Source: JANNMJ01 sp031425525
GTDB taxonomy: Bacteria > Bacteroidota > Bacteroidia > Cytophagales > Hymenobacteraceae
DNA: 64,000 bases
Assembly: GCA_031425525.1 (NCBI GenBank)
Contig: JANPJM010000028.1
Coordinates: forward strand, 20,139-84,138
Direction: 5' to 3'
This document shows, one piece after another, positions 26,331 through 34,600 of the stretch. Made by a program: the position numbers and the translations under genes. Below the pieces are notes generated by a model. It saw only the letters and a list, made by a program, of their open reading frames with translations. It was not told the DNA's origin and searched no databases. The first letter of the stretch is position 1. Each line of letters opens with the position of its first letter.

Positions 26331-26355
26331 AAAAACCCCAGCTGATGGGCTGGGG
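26331..26355 (-). terminator. Rho-independent terminator inside the late gene block
   Basis: On the minus strand CCCCAGC-ccatca-GCTGGGG is followed by TTTTTCG. It sits between the chaperone-like gene and the collagen-like gene. It would end or attenuate transcription from the terminase side, so the tail genes may have their own promoter. Confidence 0.7.
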
Positions 26356-26381
26356 CTCGCGTTACTTCATCTGCGCTTCCG

Positions 26382-27134
26382 CTACTTGACGGCGGCGATA
26401 CTCTTCGACGGCGAGCAGGTCGCCAGCAGGTTCTGCGCGCAACGTGTCCAAAGCCGTGCGGCGCTCCACCGCCAGCGCGCAGAGCAGGTCACCGAATCCG
26501 CTCCCCGCTCCTCCACCACCTTCGTCACGTTCGTCAGCGCCATCTGGGCGCACGCGTGGGCGTCGGAAAACTGTTGGATACGGCTCGCAGAAGGGGCCGA
26601 ACTGGTCAAAAAAAAAGCGATAGCGGGCCAGGCCGTGGTCACGGGCAGGGTGCGGAAGGCCTCCGCCGTGCGCGTCACCGAGTCGGGTGTCTGGGGCTGC
26701 CCTGCAGGAGTGTAGAGGACGGCCAGGAGTTGGTGGATGGCACAGGTCGACTCATCACCTGCGGCTGCCAGGAAGTCTAGGAGTGCTTCGAGCTGGCCCG
26801 CCGTGATGGTGTCGAGGTTGCCGACGTGCTGGTACTGCTGGCCCGCGTGATCGAAACGGGTGAGTGGGCCAGCAGCGGGCAGTTCGTTGAGCCACGGGCA
26901 GGCGTTCACGATGGCGACTGGCAGGGAGACGTCCGAGGAGAGGATCGTGTGGGGGACATCGCTCAGCCACCCAGCCGTTGCCACAAGCTGCCGGACGCGG
27001 GTGAGCTTGGCAATGCGGGTCTGGTAGTCGATGAGTTCAGCCACCGTCACATCTTCCCAGCCCGACTTCATCAGGTAGGTGTGATGGTCCTCGACGCGGC
27101 CGGCGGCGTGGGTAGTGAGCGAGAGGGTTTTCAT
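26382..27134 (-). CDS. Putative tail assembly chaperone-like protein, possible -1 frameshift near its end
   Basis: A 250-aa protein with a helical N-terminus (EDVTVAELIDYQTRIAKL), a long middle region, and a C-terminal tail that turns low-complexity and Cys/Trp/Ser-rich after about residue 210. In the -1 frame, read from about 26553 and ending at 26362, the same DNA gives a sensible charged tail (FGDLLCALAVERRTALDTL, ending RRRQVAEAQMK). The 'alpha-helical, W/LxD, ITAGQLEAL' style recalls chaperones such as G/GT that use a -1 slip; the position far from the tape measure gene is against this. It starts 4 bp after TerL. Confidence 0.55.
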   Translation of the reverse strand: MKTLSLTTHAAGRVEDHHTYLMKSGWEDVTVAELIDYQTRIAKLTRVRQLVATAGWLSDVPHTILSSDVSLPVAIVNACPWLNELPAAGPLTRFDHAGQQYQHVGNLDTITAGQLEALLDFLAAAGDESTCAIHQLLAVLYTPAGQPQTPDSVTRTAEAFRTLPVTTAWPAIAFFLTSSAPSASRIQQFSDAHACAQMALTNVTKVVEERGADSVTCSARWRWSAARLWTRCAQNLLATCSPSKSIAAVK

Positions 27135-27138
27135 TGGG

Positions 27139-28305
27139 TTAGAAGGCGTAAGCCAGTCCGCCTTTGGGCTGCTGGAGTTTGTTGAGCGCCACGTAGCGCA
27201 CGGCGTCGAGCGCGTGGTTGAAGGCGTCCACCGGTTGGTTCGTTGAGACGCCAGTTAGTCGGTCCACCTTCCACTTGTAGTTCATCAGCTCCTTGCGCAG
27301 GTTCACGGAGTGGCGGGTCACGCGCAGGGGGTATCGCTTGAGCACGTCGATGCCGGCGTTCACCGAGTCAGTCCCTTTCACAGCGCCCTCGATCCGTAGC
27401 CCCAGCCGGCGTAGCTCTTCCACGGACTTCGGTTCGGCACTGTCCCCCACGTGCCCCTTCTGGCGCGTCTGCGGGTCGGTTTCAAGCAGCCGGGCGTAAA
27501 TATCCGGGTTAGTCAGGCCGGGGGAGTACAGCACCTCATCGAGCCACAGGCACCCCTCGCTTTGGTACACGTCGATTGCCGTCGTGGGGTCATTCGTGAA
27601 CCCGAAGTCGACCCCGCGCCCGATGTGCTTGGCGTGAGCAGGCAGAGCTTCCACCACGGTCCAGTCGCGGTATACGAGTCCCTCGATCTTGCCCGTCTTG
27701 CCGCGGGCGTAGACCTTCCACAATTCGGGGTCGCGCTCCTTGAGGCTCTCGATCTTGGCGCGCGTGGCGTCGCTCAGGAAGGGGTTGTGCCGATGATCGG
27801 AGATGATGAGCTGCCAGCCCGGCTTGCCGATCAAATGCTCGTGGGCCCAGAACTCCGCGTTGGGATTGTAGTCGAGGTAGGTGCGTAGCCGGGTCCGCAG
27901 GTGCAGCTCCTCGAAGACCGGGAAGGGGACCCCGTTCGCCTCGTTGAGGAAGAGGTAGTCACGCTTGCCGCTCTTGGCGTCCTGCGGCGAATCATAGCTC
28001 TTGAACTCCAGCACGGAGCCGTTGTGCCACGTGAAAATGCGGTCGCTCTTGTTGTAGCTGGCGATGAGCGCCTGTAGGTTGGGCGAGTTGTCGTAAATCT
28101 CCAGCGCGTCCCGCAGGGCCCCGACGCGGAGATTAGGTATATCCTGCCCTACGACCGTGCAGGTCAGTCGCGCGCCTTCGGAGAGGAGCACGAACAGCAC
28201 CTGGAGGATACTGAACGTCTTGCCAGACGAAGTGCCGCCTTGGTTGATGATGCCCGTTTCCGTCGGCGCGTAGTTGGCGGCGAAGAGCGGCGATGCGCTA
28301 AACAT
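27139..28305 (-). CDS. terL: Terminase large subunit
   Basis: The 388-aa DNA-packaging motor and headful/cos nuclease. ATPase: Walker A GGTSSGKT (about residue 23-30), Walker B with YLFLNEAN. Nuclease (RNase H-like): GVDFGFTNDPT, GDSAEPKS and the late DAFNHALDAVRY aspartate. Slightly short for the family (400-550 aa) but with all motifs. It overlaps the TerS gene by 8 bp. Confidence 0.9.
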   Translation of the reverse strand: MFSASPLFAANYAPTETGIINQGGTSSGKTFSILQVLFVLLSEGARLTCTVVGQDIPNLRVGALRDALEIYDNSPNLQALIASYNKSDRIFTWHNGSVLEFKSYDSPQDAKSGKRDYLFLNEANGVPFPVFEELHLRTRLRTYLDYNPNAEFWAHEHLIGKPGWQLIISDHRHNPFLSDATRAKIESLKERDPELWKVYARGKTGKIEGLVYRDWTVVEALPAHAKHIGRGVDFGFTNDPTTAIDVYQSEGCLWLDEVLYSPGLTNPDIYARLLETDPQTRQKGHVGDSAEPKSVEELRRLGLRIEGAVKGTDSVNAGIDVLKRYPLRVTRHSVNLRKELMNYKWKVDRLTGVSTNQPVDAFNHALDAVRYVALNKLQQPKGGLAYAF

Positions 28306-28795
28306 CGTAGACCTCCGTCTCTGAGCCGGCCAGTGGCGGACCGGAGGGAATCAGCTCCACGTTCACCGACAGGACCTTCATCGTGCCGGTGGTCTCGACG
28401 TCCAGCTTGTCGCCGTACACCTTCGGACGAAGCTTACTGGCCACCCATTTTCTCGCGTCCATCCGCAGGCGCGCCACGGGGTGCGTGAACTCGTCCGCCG
28501 CGTCGGCAATGGTGATGATCTCCTCGACGTAGTGATCGGCCTGTGCCTCGCGCGCACGCGCGTACTGCCCACGAAACTGCTCGTCATCCCGGAGCCAGCG
28601 CCGCACCGTCTCCGCGCTTGGCATCGCCGGATCATTACCGATGGCCCGCAGGGATTCGCCCCCGGCCAGCCGCTCGCACAGCAGACCGGCCAGCTCCTCC
28701 GAGTAGAGGGAGGGCCGGCCGGTCTTTGCAGGAAGGGCAGGATTAGACGGCGAAGTCGAAGGGGTCTTCTTCGTCGGTTTGTTGGAGGGCTTCAT
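28298..28795 (-). CDS. terS: Terminase small subunit
   Basis: A 165-aa DNA-recognition subunit for packaging. It begins with a Lys/Pro/Ser-rich segment (MKPSNKPTKKTPSTSPS), then GRPSLYSEELAGLLCERLAGG, a helix-turn-helix (GESLRAIGNDPAMPSAETVRRWL) and a helix rich in charged residues (QADHYVEEIITIADAADE), ending with KLRPKVYGDKL. These are the marks of the TerS family that precedes TerL in many temperate phages. The ATG at 28795 lies inside the 3' end of the sigma-like gene (53-bp overlap). Confidence 0.85.
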   Translation of the reverse strand: MKPSNKPTKKTPSTSPSNPALPAKTGRPSLYSEELAGLLCERLAGGESLRAIGNDPAMPSAETVRRWLRDDEQFRGQYARAREAQADHYVEEIITIADAADEFTHPVARLRMDARKWVASKLRPKVYGDKLDVETTGTMKVLSVNVELIPSGPPLAGSETEVYDV

Positions 28796-29324
28796 AGCGT
28801 CCTCCAAAGCGGGTTTGGACCCACTGACGCGCCGCGGCGGCAGCCCGCTGGGCCCGCGTCTGGGTGGTGTTCATCAACTCCGCAATCTGCCGCGTCGTGT
28901 ACCCGGCAAGGCTCAGCCGATAAGTCTCGGCCTGGAATTTTGGCAACTCGTCGAGGCTCAGGAGCACGTCGCGGATCAGGCCGTGGTTCTGGTCATCCCG
29001 CGCGATCTCGGCCGCGTAGCGGGCTTCGGGTGAGGAGATGGGCACCATCGGGGCAGTCGGTTGCTCCCAGGATGGCAGGTGGGCAACGTCCAGGTGATGC
29101 GGCTTCTTGCGTTGACGGCTTGGACGGAGCTTGTTCTTCACGGCCCGTCCTAAGTATCGTAGCACTGCCAGGTCGCTCAGGGGGCGGTCGGCTGGCCACG
29201 CGTCGGCGGCGGCAATCAGGCAATCTTGGAGCGCATCTTCGGCGGCGTCGTAGTCGCGGGTCAGTTGATGGGAGTATGCGCGGAGTTCGCCGTGGTGGTG
29301 GCCGGCAATTTCGAGGAAAGACAA
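28743..29324 (-). CDS. Sigma-70/ECF-like transcription factor
   Basis: A 193-aa protein with region-2-like N-terminus (DYDAAEDALQDCLIAAADAW) and a region-4-like HTH near residues 130-180 (DELPKFQAETYRLSLAG, TTRQIAELMNTT, QRAAAAARQWV). The linker is Pro/Ser-rich. Such phage-borne sigma-like factors can switch on late genes, and the gene stands just upstream of TerS. The start is TTG at 29324, since the nearest ATG is out of frame. Confidence 0.65.
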   Translation of the reverse strand: MSFLEIAGHHHGELRAYSHQLTRDYDAAEDALQDCLIAAADAWPADRPLSDLAVLRYLGRAVKNKLRPSRQRKKPHHLDVAHLPSWEQPTAPMVPISSPEARYAAEIARDDQNHGLIRDVLLSLDELPKFQAETYRLSLAGYTTRQIAELMNTTQTRAQRAAAAARQWVQTRFGGRYEALQQTDEEDPFDFAV

Positions 29325-29387
29325 AACATTGGAAGGTTCGCGGGCAACAAGGCCGCCCGCCGGGCGCAGAGTGAGGGTCGTGTGGGG

Positions 29388-30272
29388 CTACTTGGCCTTT
29401 GGGACGGTGAGCTTGAACTTGCGGGCGATACCGGCCAGGCCTTTGCCCGTGAGCTGTGGAGTCTTGCTCGTCTTGGCCAGGCCGGTTTTCGGGTCACGGT
29501 AGCTGGAGAGCTTCTCGACGAACCACGCGTTATCGAGGTAGTACTGGATAACCGTTTCCTTCTTCTCGTCGCGGTACAACATACCCGCGTCGCGGAGCAT
29601 CGAGCGGAAGGTCCGTGGTTTCACTTTGAGCACCTTGGCGGCCTCGTCGAGCAGGTAGAGTTCATCGCTGGCCGCGACGGCCTCGGCAAACTTGATGGCG
29701 TGGCCCGCTTCCTCCACGACTTGGACCATCTGCTTCTTGACCGTGACGACCTCGGCTTGGGTGGTGGCCAGCTGGAGCGTCTGCTGCTGGAGTTCCTGGG
29801 TAAGGCGCTGCTCCTTTTCTACCGAGTCAGCCAGCATCCGTAGCGCGGTAGGGAAGTCGGGCAGTGCCGGTGCGGCTACCGCGTAGCTGCCGCTGCGACG
29901 GATAGCGGGCAGTACCACTTCGCACACCCAGTCCTGGAACCGCTCCGCGTGCGCGGCATTGGAGCGCATCGCCAGTCGGTACAGGTTCGGCTCGTCGATA
30001 AAGGTCAGCGGCTGTACGCCTGACGTCGTAGGGGTGTCGTGTTTCGCGACACCCCCCATACGGCAGTGGCGGGCGACGGCATCGCGGCCATTCGCATAGC
30101 CCAGCGCACGGGTAACGTCCATTGCGGGGAACCATGCTTTCCCATCGTGGGCCACCAGTAGGCGGACGGTGAAATCCTCGAACTGAAAGGGCTGGAGGTC
30201 AAAAGTGAGCCCCGCGAGTGGCGGGGTAGTGAGCGGGGTGGCCGTGAGGGCCGGGGCGGTCAGGTGGACCAT
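29388..30272 (-). CDS. Phage antirepressor (Bro-N plus KilA-C/ANT-like)
   Basis: A 294-aa protein. Residues 20-130 form a Bro-N domain (WFPAMDVTRALGYANGRDA, LTFIDEPNLYRLAMRS, WVCEVVLPAIRRSGSYAV); a coiled-coil linker follows (about 150-190, KEQRLTQELQQQTLQLATT); residues 200-290 form an antirepressor-type C-terminal domain (LYLLDEAAKVLKVKPRTFRSML, LTGKGLAGIARKF). It would inactivate the lysogeny repressor on induction. A 9-bp-arm inverted repeat lies within the coding sequence (30031-30055). It starts at ATG 30272. Confidence 0.85.
   Translation of the reverse strand: MVHLTAPALTATPLTTPPLAGLTFDLQPFQFEDFTVRLLVAHDGKAWFPAMDVTRALGYANGRDAVARHCRMGGVAKHDTPTTSGVQPLTFIDEPNLYRLAMRSNAAHAERFQDWVCEVVLPAIRRSGSYAVAAPALPDFPTALRMLADSVEKEQRLTQELQQQTLQLATTQAEVVTVKKQMVQVVEEAGHAIKFAEAVAASDELYLLDEAAKVLKVKPRTFRSMLRDAGMLYRDEKKETVIQYYLDNAWFVEKLSSYRDPKTGLAKTSKTPQLTGKGLAGIARKFKLTVPKAK
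30031..30055. repeat. Inverted repeat inside the antirepressor gene
   Basis: GGGGTGTCG (30031-30039) pairs with CGACACCCC (30047-30055). Its core GTGTCG/CGACAC also forms the palindrome at 6654-6671. It could be a weak XRE operator or an RNA hairpin; coding constraint could explain it too. Confidence 0.4.
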
Positions 30273-30453
30273 CGCCGAAAGGAGTAAGCGGCGGAGTGAG
30301 GTGGAGCTGCGTTCAATCTTAAATAGGGGACTTTTCGTGGGATGGACTCAGCTCCATCCTAAAGTTAGGGATTTTTGCCCATTGGCAGTAAGTTTTTTCG
30401 AAAATTTTCGTGCTTTAGCTTGTTGATTGGTTGCTAGGCTCCACCTTTCGGTC
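30273..30453. promoter_or_regulatory. Divergent control region between antirepressor and DUF2971 genes
   Basis: An AT-rich stretch of 181 bp. It holds an inverted repeat GGATGGA-ctcagc-TCCATCC at 30340-30359 and a 12-bp palindrome CGAAAATTTTCG at 30399-30410. Either could be an operator. No clear TAnnTTTG box was found. Confidence 0.5.
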
Positions 30454-31614
30454 ATGGAGTTTGCGACTACACCAATCGAACCTGCTCGGCTTTTCAAGTA
30501 TAAGCCTTACCGAAAGCCTGCCTACCAAGAAGATGGAGCTTGGAAACAAGGCGAGGTGATCGACCACAACGAGCGGTTCCTTTTACAGGGTGAGCTTTAC
30601 TTACCAGGTATCCGAGAGCTTGGCAATGACCCTGCTGAGGGTACTGTGTACTCCAAGTACCACGAGTACAGTGACGATAAGCTCAAAGCTGATTTGCAGC
30701 GGACGTTGTTGACCCACGAGCCACTCCTCGACGCAAAGGAAGTCGCATCGAGGGTAGAACGACAGTTGAGCAATTTGAAGGCGAATGACAAGCAAATACT
30801 CCGCGCCATGTCTGAGAAGGTGCGGGAGCACACCGAATCAACGGGCGTTCTTTGCTTGACAACGAGGGAGAACGATTCTCCTATGTGGGGCTACTACGGC
30901 GACAACCACAAGGGCTTTTGCGTCGGCTTTGTAACTGACAACTTGGTCCGTTACGTCTGCGCAAACCTTGGCGGCATCTTTACCAAGATCAACTACACTG
31001 ATGAGCTAATGCCTTCGCTGCCTGCTCCGAGTTCAGACGAGAGAGTAGCTTTGGATGCATCTGGGAGGTTTTTTTCCAAACACTCCCAATGGGTACACGA
31101 AAACGAACATCGTTACGTGAAACCCAATGGAATTCATCTCAAGACTACCTTCCCACCAGAGGCAGTTGACTCTGTGACTTTCGGGTACCTGATGACTTCC
31201 AAAGATGTCGCAAGGCTCGCCGAAGCCAGTCGTCGGCGCTATCCCCATGCAAAAATCCGTCAGGCCATTCTCGTCGGCAGAGGGATTGCGGCGACGCCCA
31301 TTGTTGAAACAAGTGAGGGATTCAAAGCCTACAACGAGGTAGAGAGCCACTGGCAGACAGTTCGCGTTCGAATGCCGAACGGTCTACTGGGGGACTATAG
31401 TGGGAAAGTGGTTGAATTCAGTCGGGACCAGATTAACCTAAACCTGTCTGACGAAGTGGTGACAGTGCGCTTACCCGCTCCAACCGGCCCAACAGGCGCA
31501 GCGATGACCTTCCGCAAAGTTGGAACGAACATCGCTGCTGAGGTTCAGGGTATGGGGGTTGAAGTACCTCTGGCTGGCTGTAGCTTTCTTGTGCATCAAT
31601 TTCCTTCTTCCTGA
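30454..31614 (+). CDS. DUF2971 family protein
   Basis: A 386-aa protein. It has the DUF2971 pattern: LFKYKPY at the start, VLCLTTRENDSPMWGYYGDNHKGFCVGF (the 'S.....MW..Y...H.G.C.GF' motif) around residues 130-160, and 'WVHENEHRYVK'. The C-terminal 150 residues look like an added domain (beta-rich, ending LVHQFPSS). DUF2971 proteins are common in mobile elements and defence loci; their activity is not established. It faces the helicase gene, and the two stop codons overlap by 19 bp. Confidence 0.75.
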   Translation: MEFATTPIEPARLFKYKPYRKPAYQEDGAWKQGEVIDHNERFLLQGELYLPGIRELGNDPAEGTVYSKYHEYSDDKLKADLQRTLLTHEPLLDAKEVASRVERQLSNLKANDKQILRAMSEKVREHTESTGVLCLTTRENDSPMWGYYGDNHKGFCVGFVTDNLVRYVCANLGGIFTKINYTDELMPSLPAPSSDERVALDASGRFFSKHSQWVHENEHRYVKPNGIHLKTTFPPEAVDSVTFGYLMTSKDVARLAEASRRRYPHAKIRQAILVGRGIAATPIVETSEGFKAYNEVESHWQTVRVRMPNGLLGDYSGKVVEFSRDQINLNLSDEVVTVRLPAPTGPTGAAMTFRKVGTNIAAEVQGMGVEVPLAGCSFLVHQFPSS

Positions 31615-34600
31615 ACCTCTCTGCGAGTGCGTAATTCACCTACTACCTCATACTCTGTTTCCGCATCAACGTAGCCTAGTGATACAGCACCAACCGGCTC
31701 ACAGAAATTCAGGGCGAATCGCTTGAGAAGTACCGACTCTCGCAACACCTCAACGTCGTCAGAAAGGTGATTTACCAACGCGCGTGTCAGCATGACGATA
31801 AGCTTTGCTTGAGCACGTGAGGCCAACACGTTGAAGCGACGCAGGTCGTATAGGAACTCATCCTCCCCGCGGATGATGTCCTCGTCCCCAATGCCAAATG
31901 AGGCGATAATGACGGCTCGCTCTTGGCCTTGGAAGCGTTCAACCGTGTCTACCGCTGAACGGATGAAAGTTTCCTCCCCGGGAAACAAGCGAGACAGGCT
32001 TTGGATAACCCTGCTCATTTGTGCCCTGTGTGGGGTAACGATCCCGACCGCTTCTTCCCAAAACGACTTGGCATCATGTAGGTCGTCCTCCGGGTACGTT
32101 TCCTCTCCTTCGCGCAGCTTCTTTGCTAAACGCTGGCGTAGGAGCCAGACCATAGCTGCCACCGCATCTGCTTCAAATGGATTAACCTGGCTGCTGGAGT
32201 CGTCCTCGTAAAGGAGGCAAACAGCTCGGTCTTCCGGGGTAAGCAGCTTCGCCCAATCAGGGGTCCAAAAGAGTGAATCAGGCCATCCTTCCGGCCTGAC
32301 AGTCGGTACTTCCGATATAAGGTGAATCTGCAGGTCTGGGTGAAAGCTTTTCAGTCCTTCGTCGTACCCAGCGCGCCGCACAAAATTGACCAAGACCCTG
32401 TTGGACCGGTAGTTCACCTGTAGCGGCTTACGGGTTACGTGACAGTGGTCAGAGAGGTACGAAAAGATCGAGCCGGTTAGTTTTTGGTACCCCAAGGGGG
32501 CCTCTGCCTGATGTATCGGCGGTAGCTGTAGATCATCACCAGCTAAAACGCAACAGCCGTCAGGAGCGATCTTCGTAAAGACGAATGTGCTCGCTCCAAC
32601 ATCCACCTGCGATGCTTCGTCCAGTACGACGAAATCAAAGAAGTCACGCTTGGCGTGTTTGTGCCAATCTTTTTTGTCTACTCCGGCAACTGCCAAATTG
32701 TGCAATTGCTGGGTTGGGCACCCGACAACGATGACGTCCCAATCACCGGTCGACGTCTCTAATTCGTGGCGAAAATTCAGGACTTCCGGTGTCGGGCGGT
32801 ACCGTTCAACTACGTAGTTAGTGATATCTGCAGTCCGAAGCTTTTCGGTGTCCGGCGCCTCCCGAAGGTCGCTCTGTAGACGAATGATTCTGGGCAGCTC
32901 CATGCCGACTTGAAGCTTAGCTACATCGTCTTTCAGCTTGAAGAGGATGTTGTCGACGGCGTTGTAGGTATTGGCCGTAACGAGCAGGCGAAGGCTACGA
33001 CCTGTGTTTTGAGCCTCCAAGACCGCCGCCAGAATAATCATCCGTAGCGTCCAGCTTTTTCCAGTGCCAGGAGGTCCCCACACCAGAGTCAGTCGTCGTG
33101 TAAGCGCCTCTTCCCACGCCTTTGACTGCGATGGGTTCAACAGCTTAGTCCAGTCCGGTCCCAAAGAGCTGATCTCCCGTTGAACCGGCGTCTTGGACAG
33201 GGCTTCCGCTTGCCAGAGGAACGTCGCAGCAGTGGACTCTGGGCTGAATCTGCCTCTACTTGGCTCCTTGATGGTTTTGTTAATGACCTTGGCCAAGGCG
33301 TTATCACCAAGCGCGCTTTGAGGAAAGCCAATTGCCTCCAACGTTGCCTTGAGCTTTGCGGTGTAGTAGTCGGCTGGAATCTTATCCAGCGTGAGGTTTT
33401 GGGAAAAATCAAATGAATCTTCCAGTACGTTCATCAGGTTGAACATCCCCATTCGCAACACGATCACCTCATGCACGCGGTCAATTCCCTCAATGTCAAC
33501 ACCTGTTATTCCTGCTTGTCCGAATGTTTTCCTGTCGTAGTAGTGAGAAAAATCCAGGTCAAGGTCTTTGGTGTACCTGTAGCACTTGGTGTCGTAAAAC
33601 ACTGCTGATTTTTCCGGGGCAAGCGCGTAGCCTAAGTCTCCGGTACGAAGGTTGACATCAATGGAATCTGGTGATAGCCTGTACACCAGTAGAGAGGCCT
33701 CATCGACTAAGTGAAACTGGGCTAGCGCAGATGCTCGTTCTGCACCCTCCAGCCGCTTGGTCAATCGGGCGGACTTGAATCGCGCCTCGCGTTCGTGCGG
33801 CGGCATAGCCAAAGCCATCTGAGTATCAAGCTCGGTGACCGCGGCGTCCAGCTTCGAAAATTCGTAAAGGAGTGCACTGTGTGGCGGCACTTTGGTGAGG
33901 GTAGTCCGTTGCGTCTGGATGAGCTTCGGTGCCGACAACCGTGAAAGCTTATCCTTCAAATCAGCCTCCAGACGCCCGACAATGAAACGAAGGGCAAGGA
34001 CCTTTTTTTCGGTTGTTTCAGCTGTGATCTTGGCTACCACGTGCCATTTGCTGGATTGCGACCATCCCTCATACAGGCGGTCTGCCGGAATGAGATCGCT
34101 AAAGGGTTCCTGAAACAACGGGTGAACCGTTACCGGATTGATGCCCTCCGGCAAATACGTGCGTGCCAGTTCCAGCAAGGTGTACTGGTAGGGGATGGCC
34201 GCCGCGACAGTATTTTGGATTACCGTTGAGACCAGGGTAATGGGAGACTCGCGGCTAGCAGTTTCGTGTTCTGGCAGTAGTTCCGGAGGGGGAAACAACC
34301 ACGCCAACGTACGCAGCTTCGGGTCAGCTAGGATGCTAGCCAGGTGGCGCCCGATTAGTCGGATCAGTTGCTTCCGTTGATTCTCGTCCCAGAGGTAGAT
34401 TTGGTAGGTACTGTGGGTCGTATCCTTATCGCGACGCTGATCCGCCACATCGGCTCTGTCCCGTGCAATGACCCATCCCATGATTTCCTTGAGCGTTTCA
34501 AGGAATTGAAGGAAGCGTGCCTCTTCTTCTGCTTGCTGCGGCTCGCGGGTTAGGAGAGTGATCGCGCGGCCCTCGCCTTTCTCTGGAAAGCTTTTTCTGC

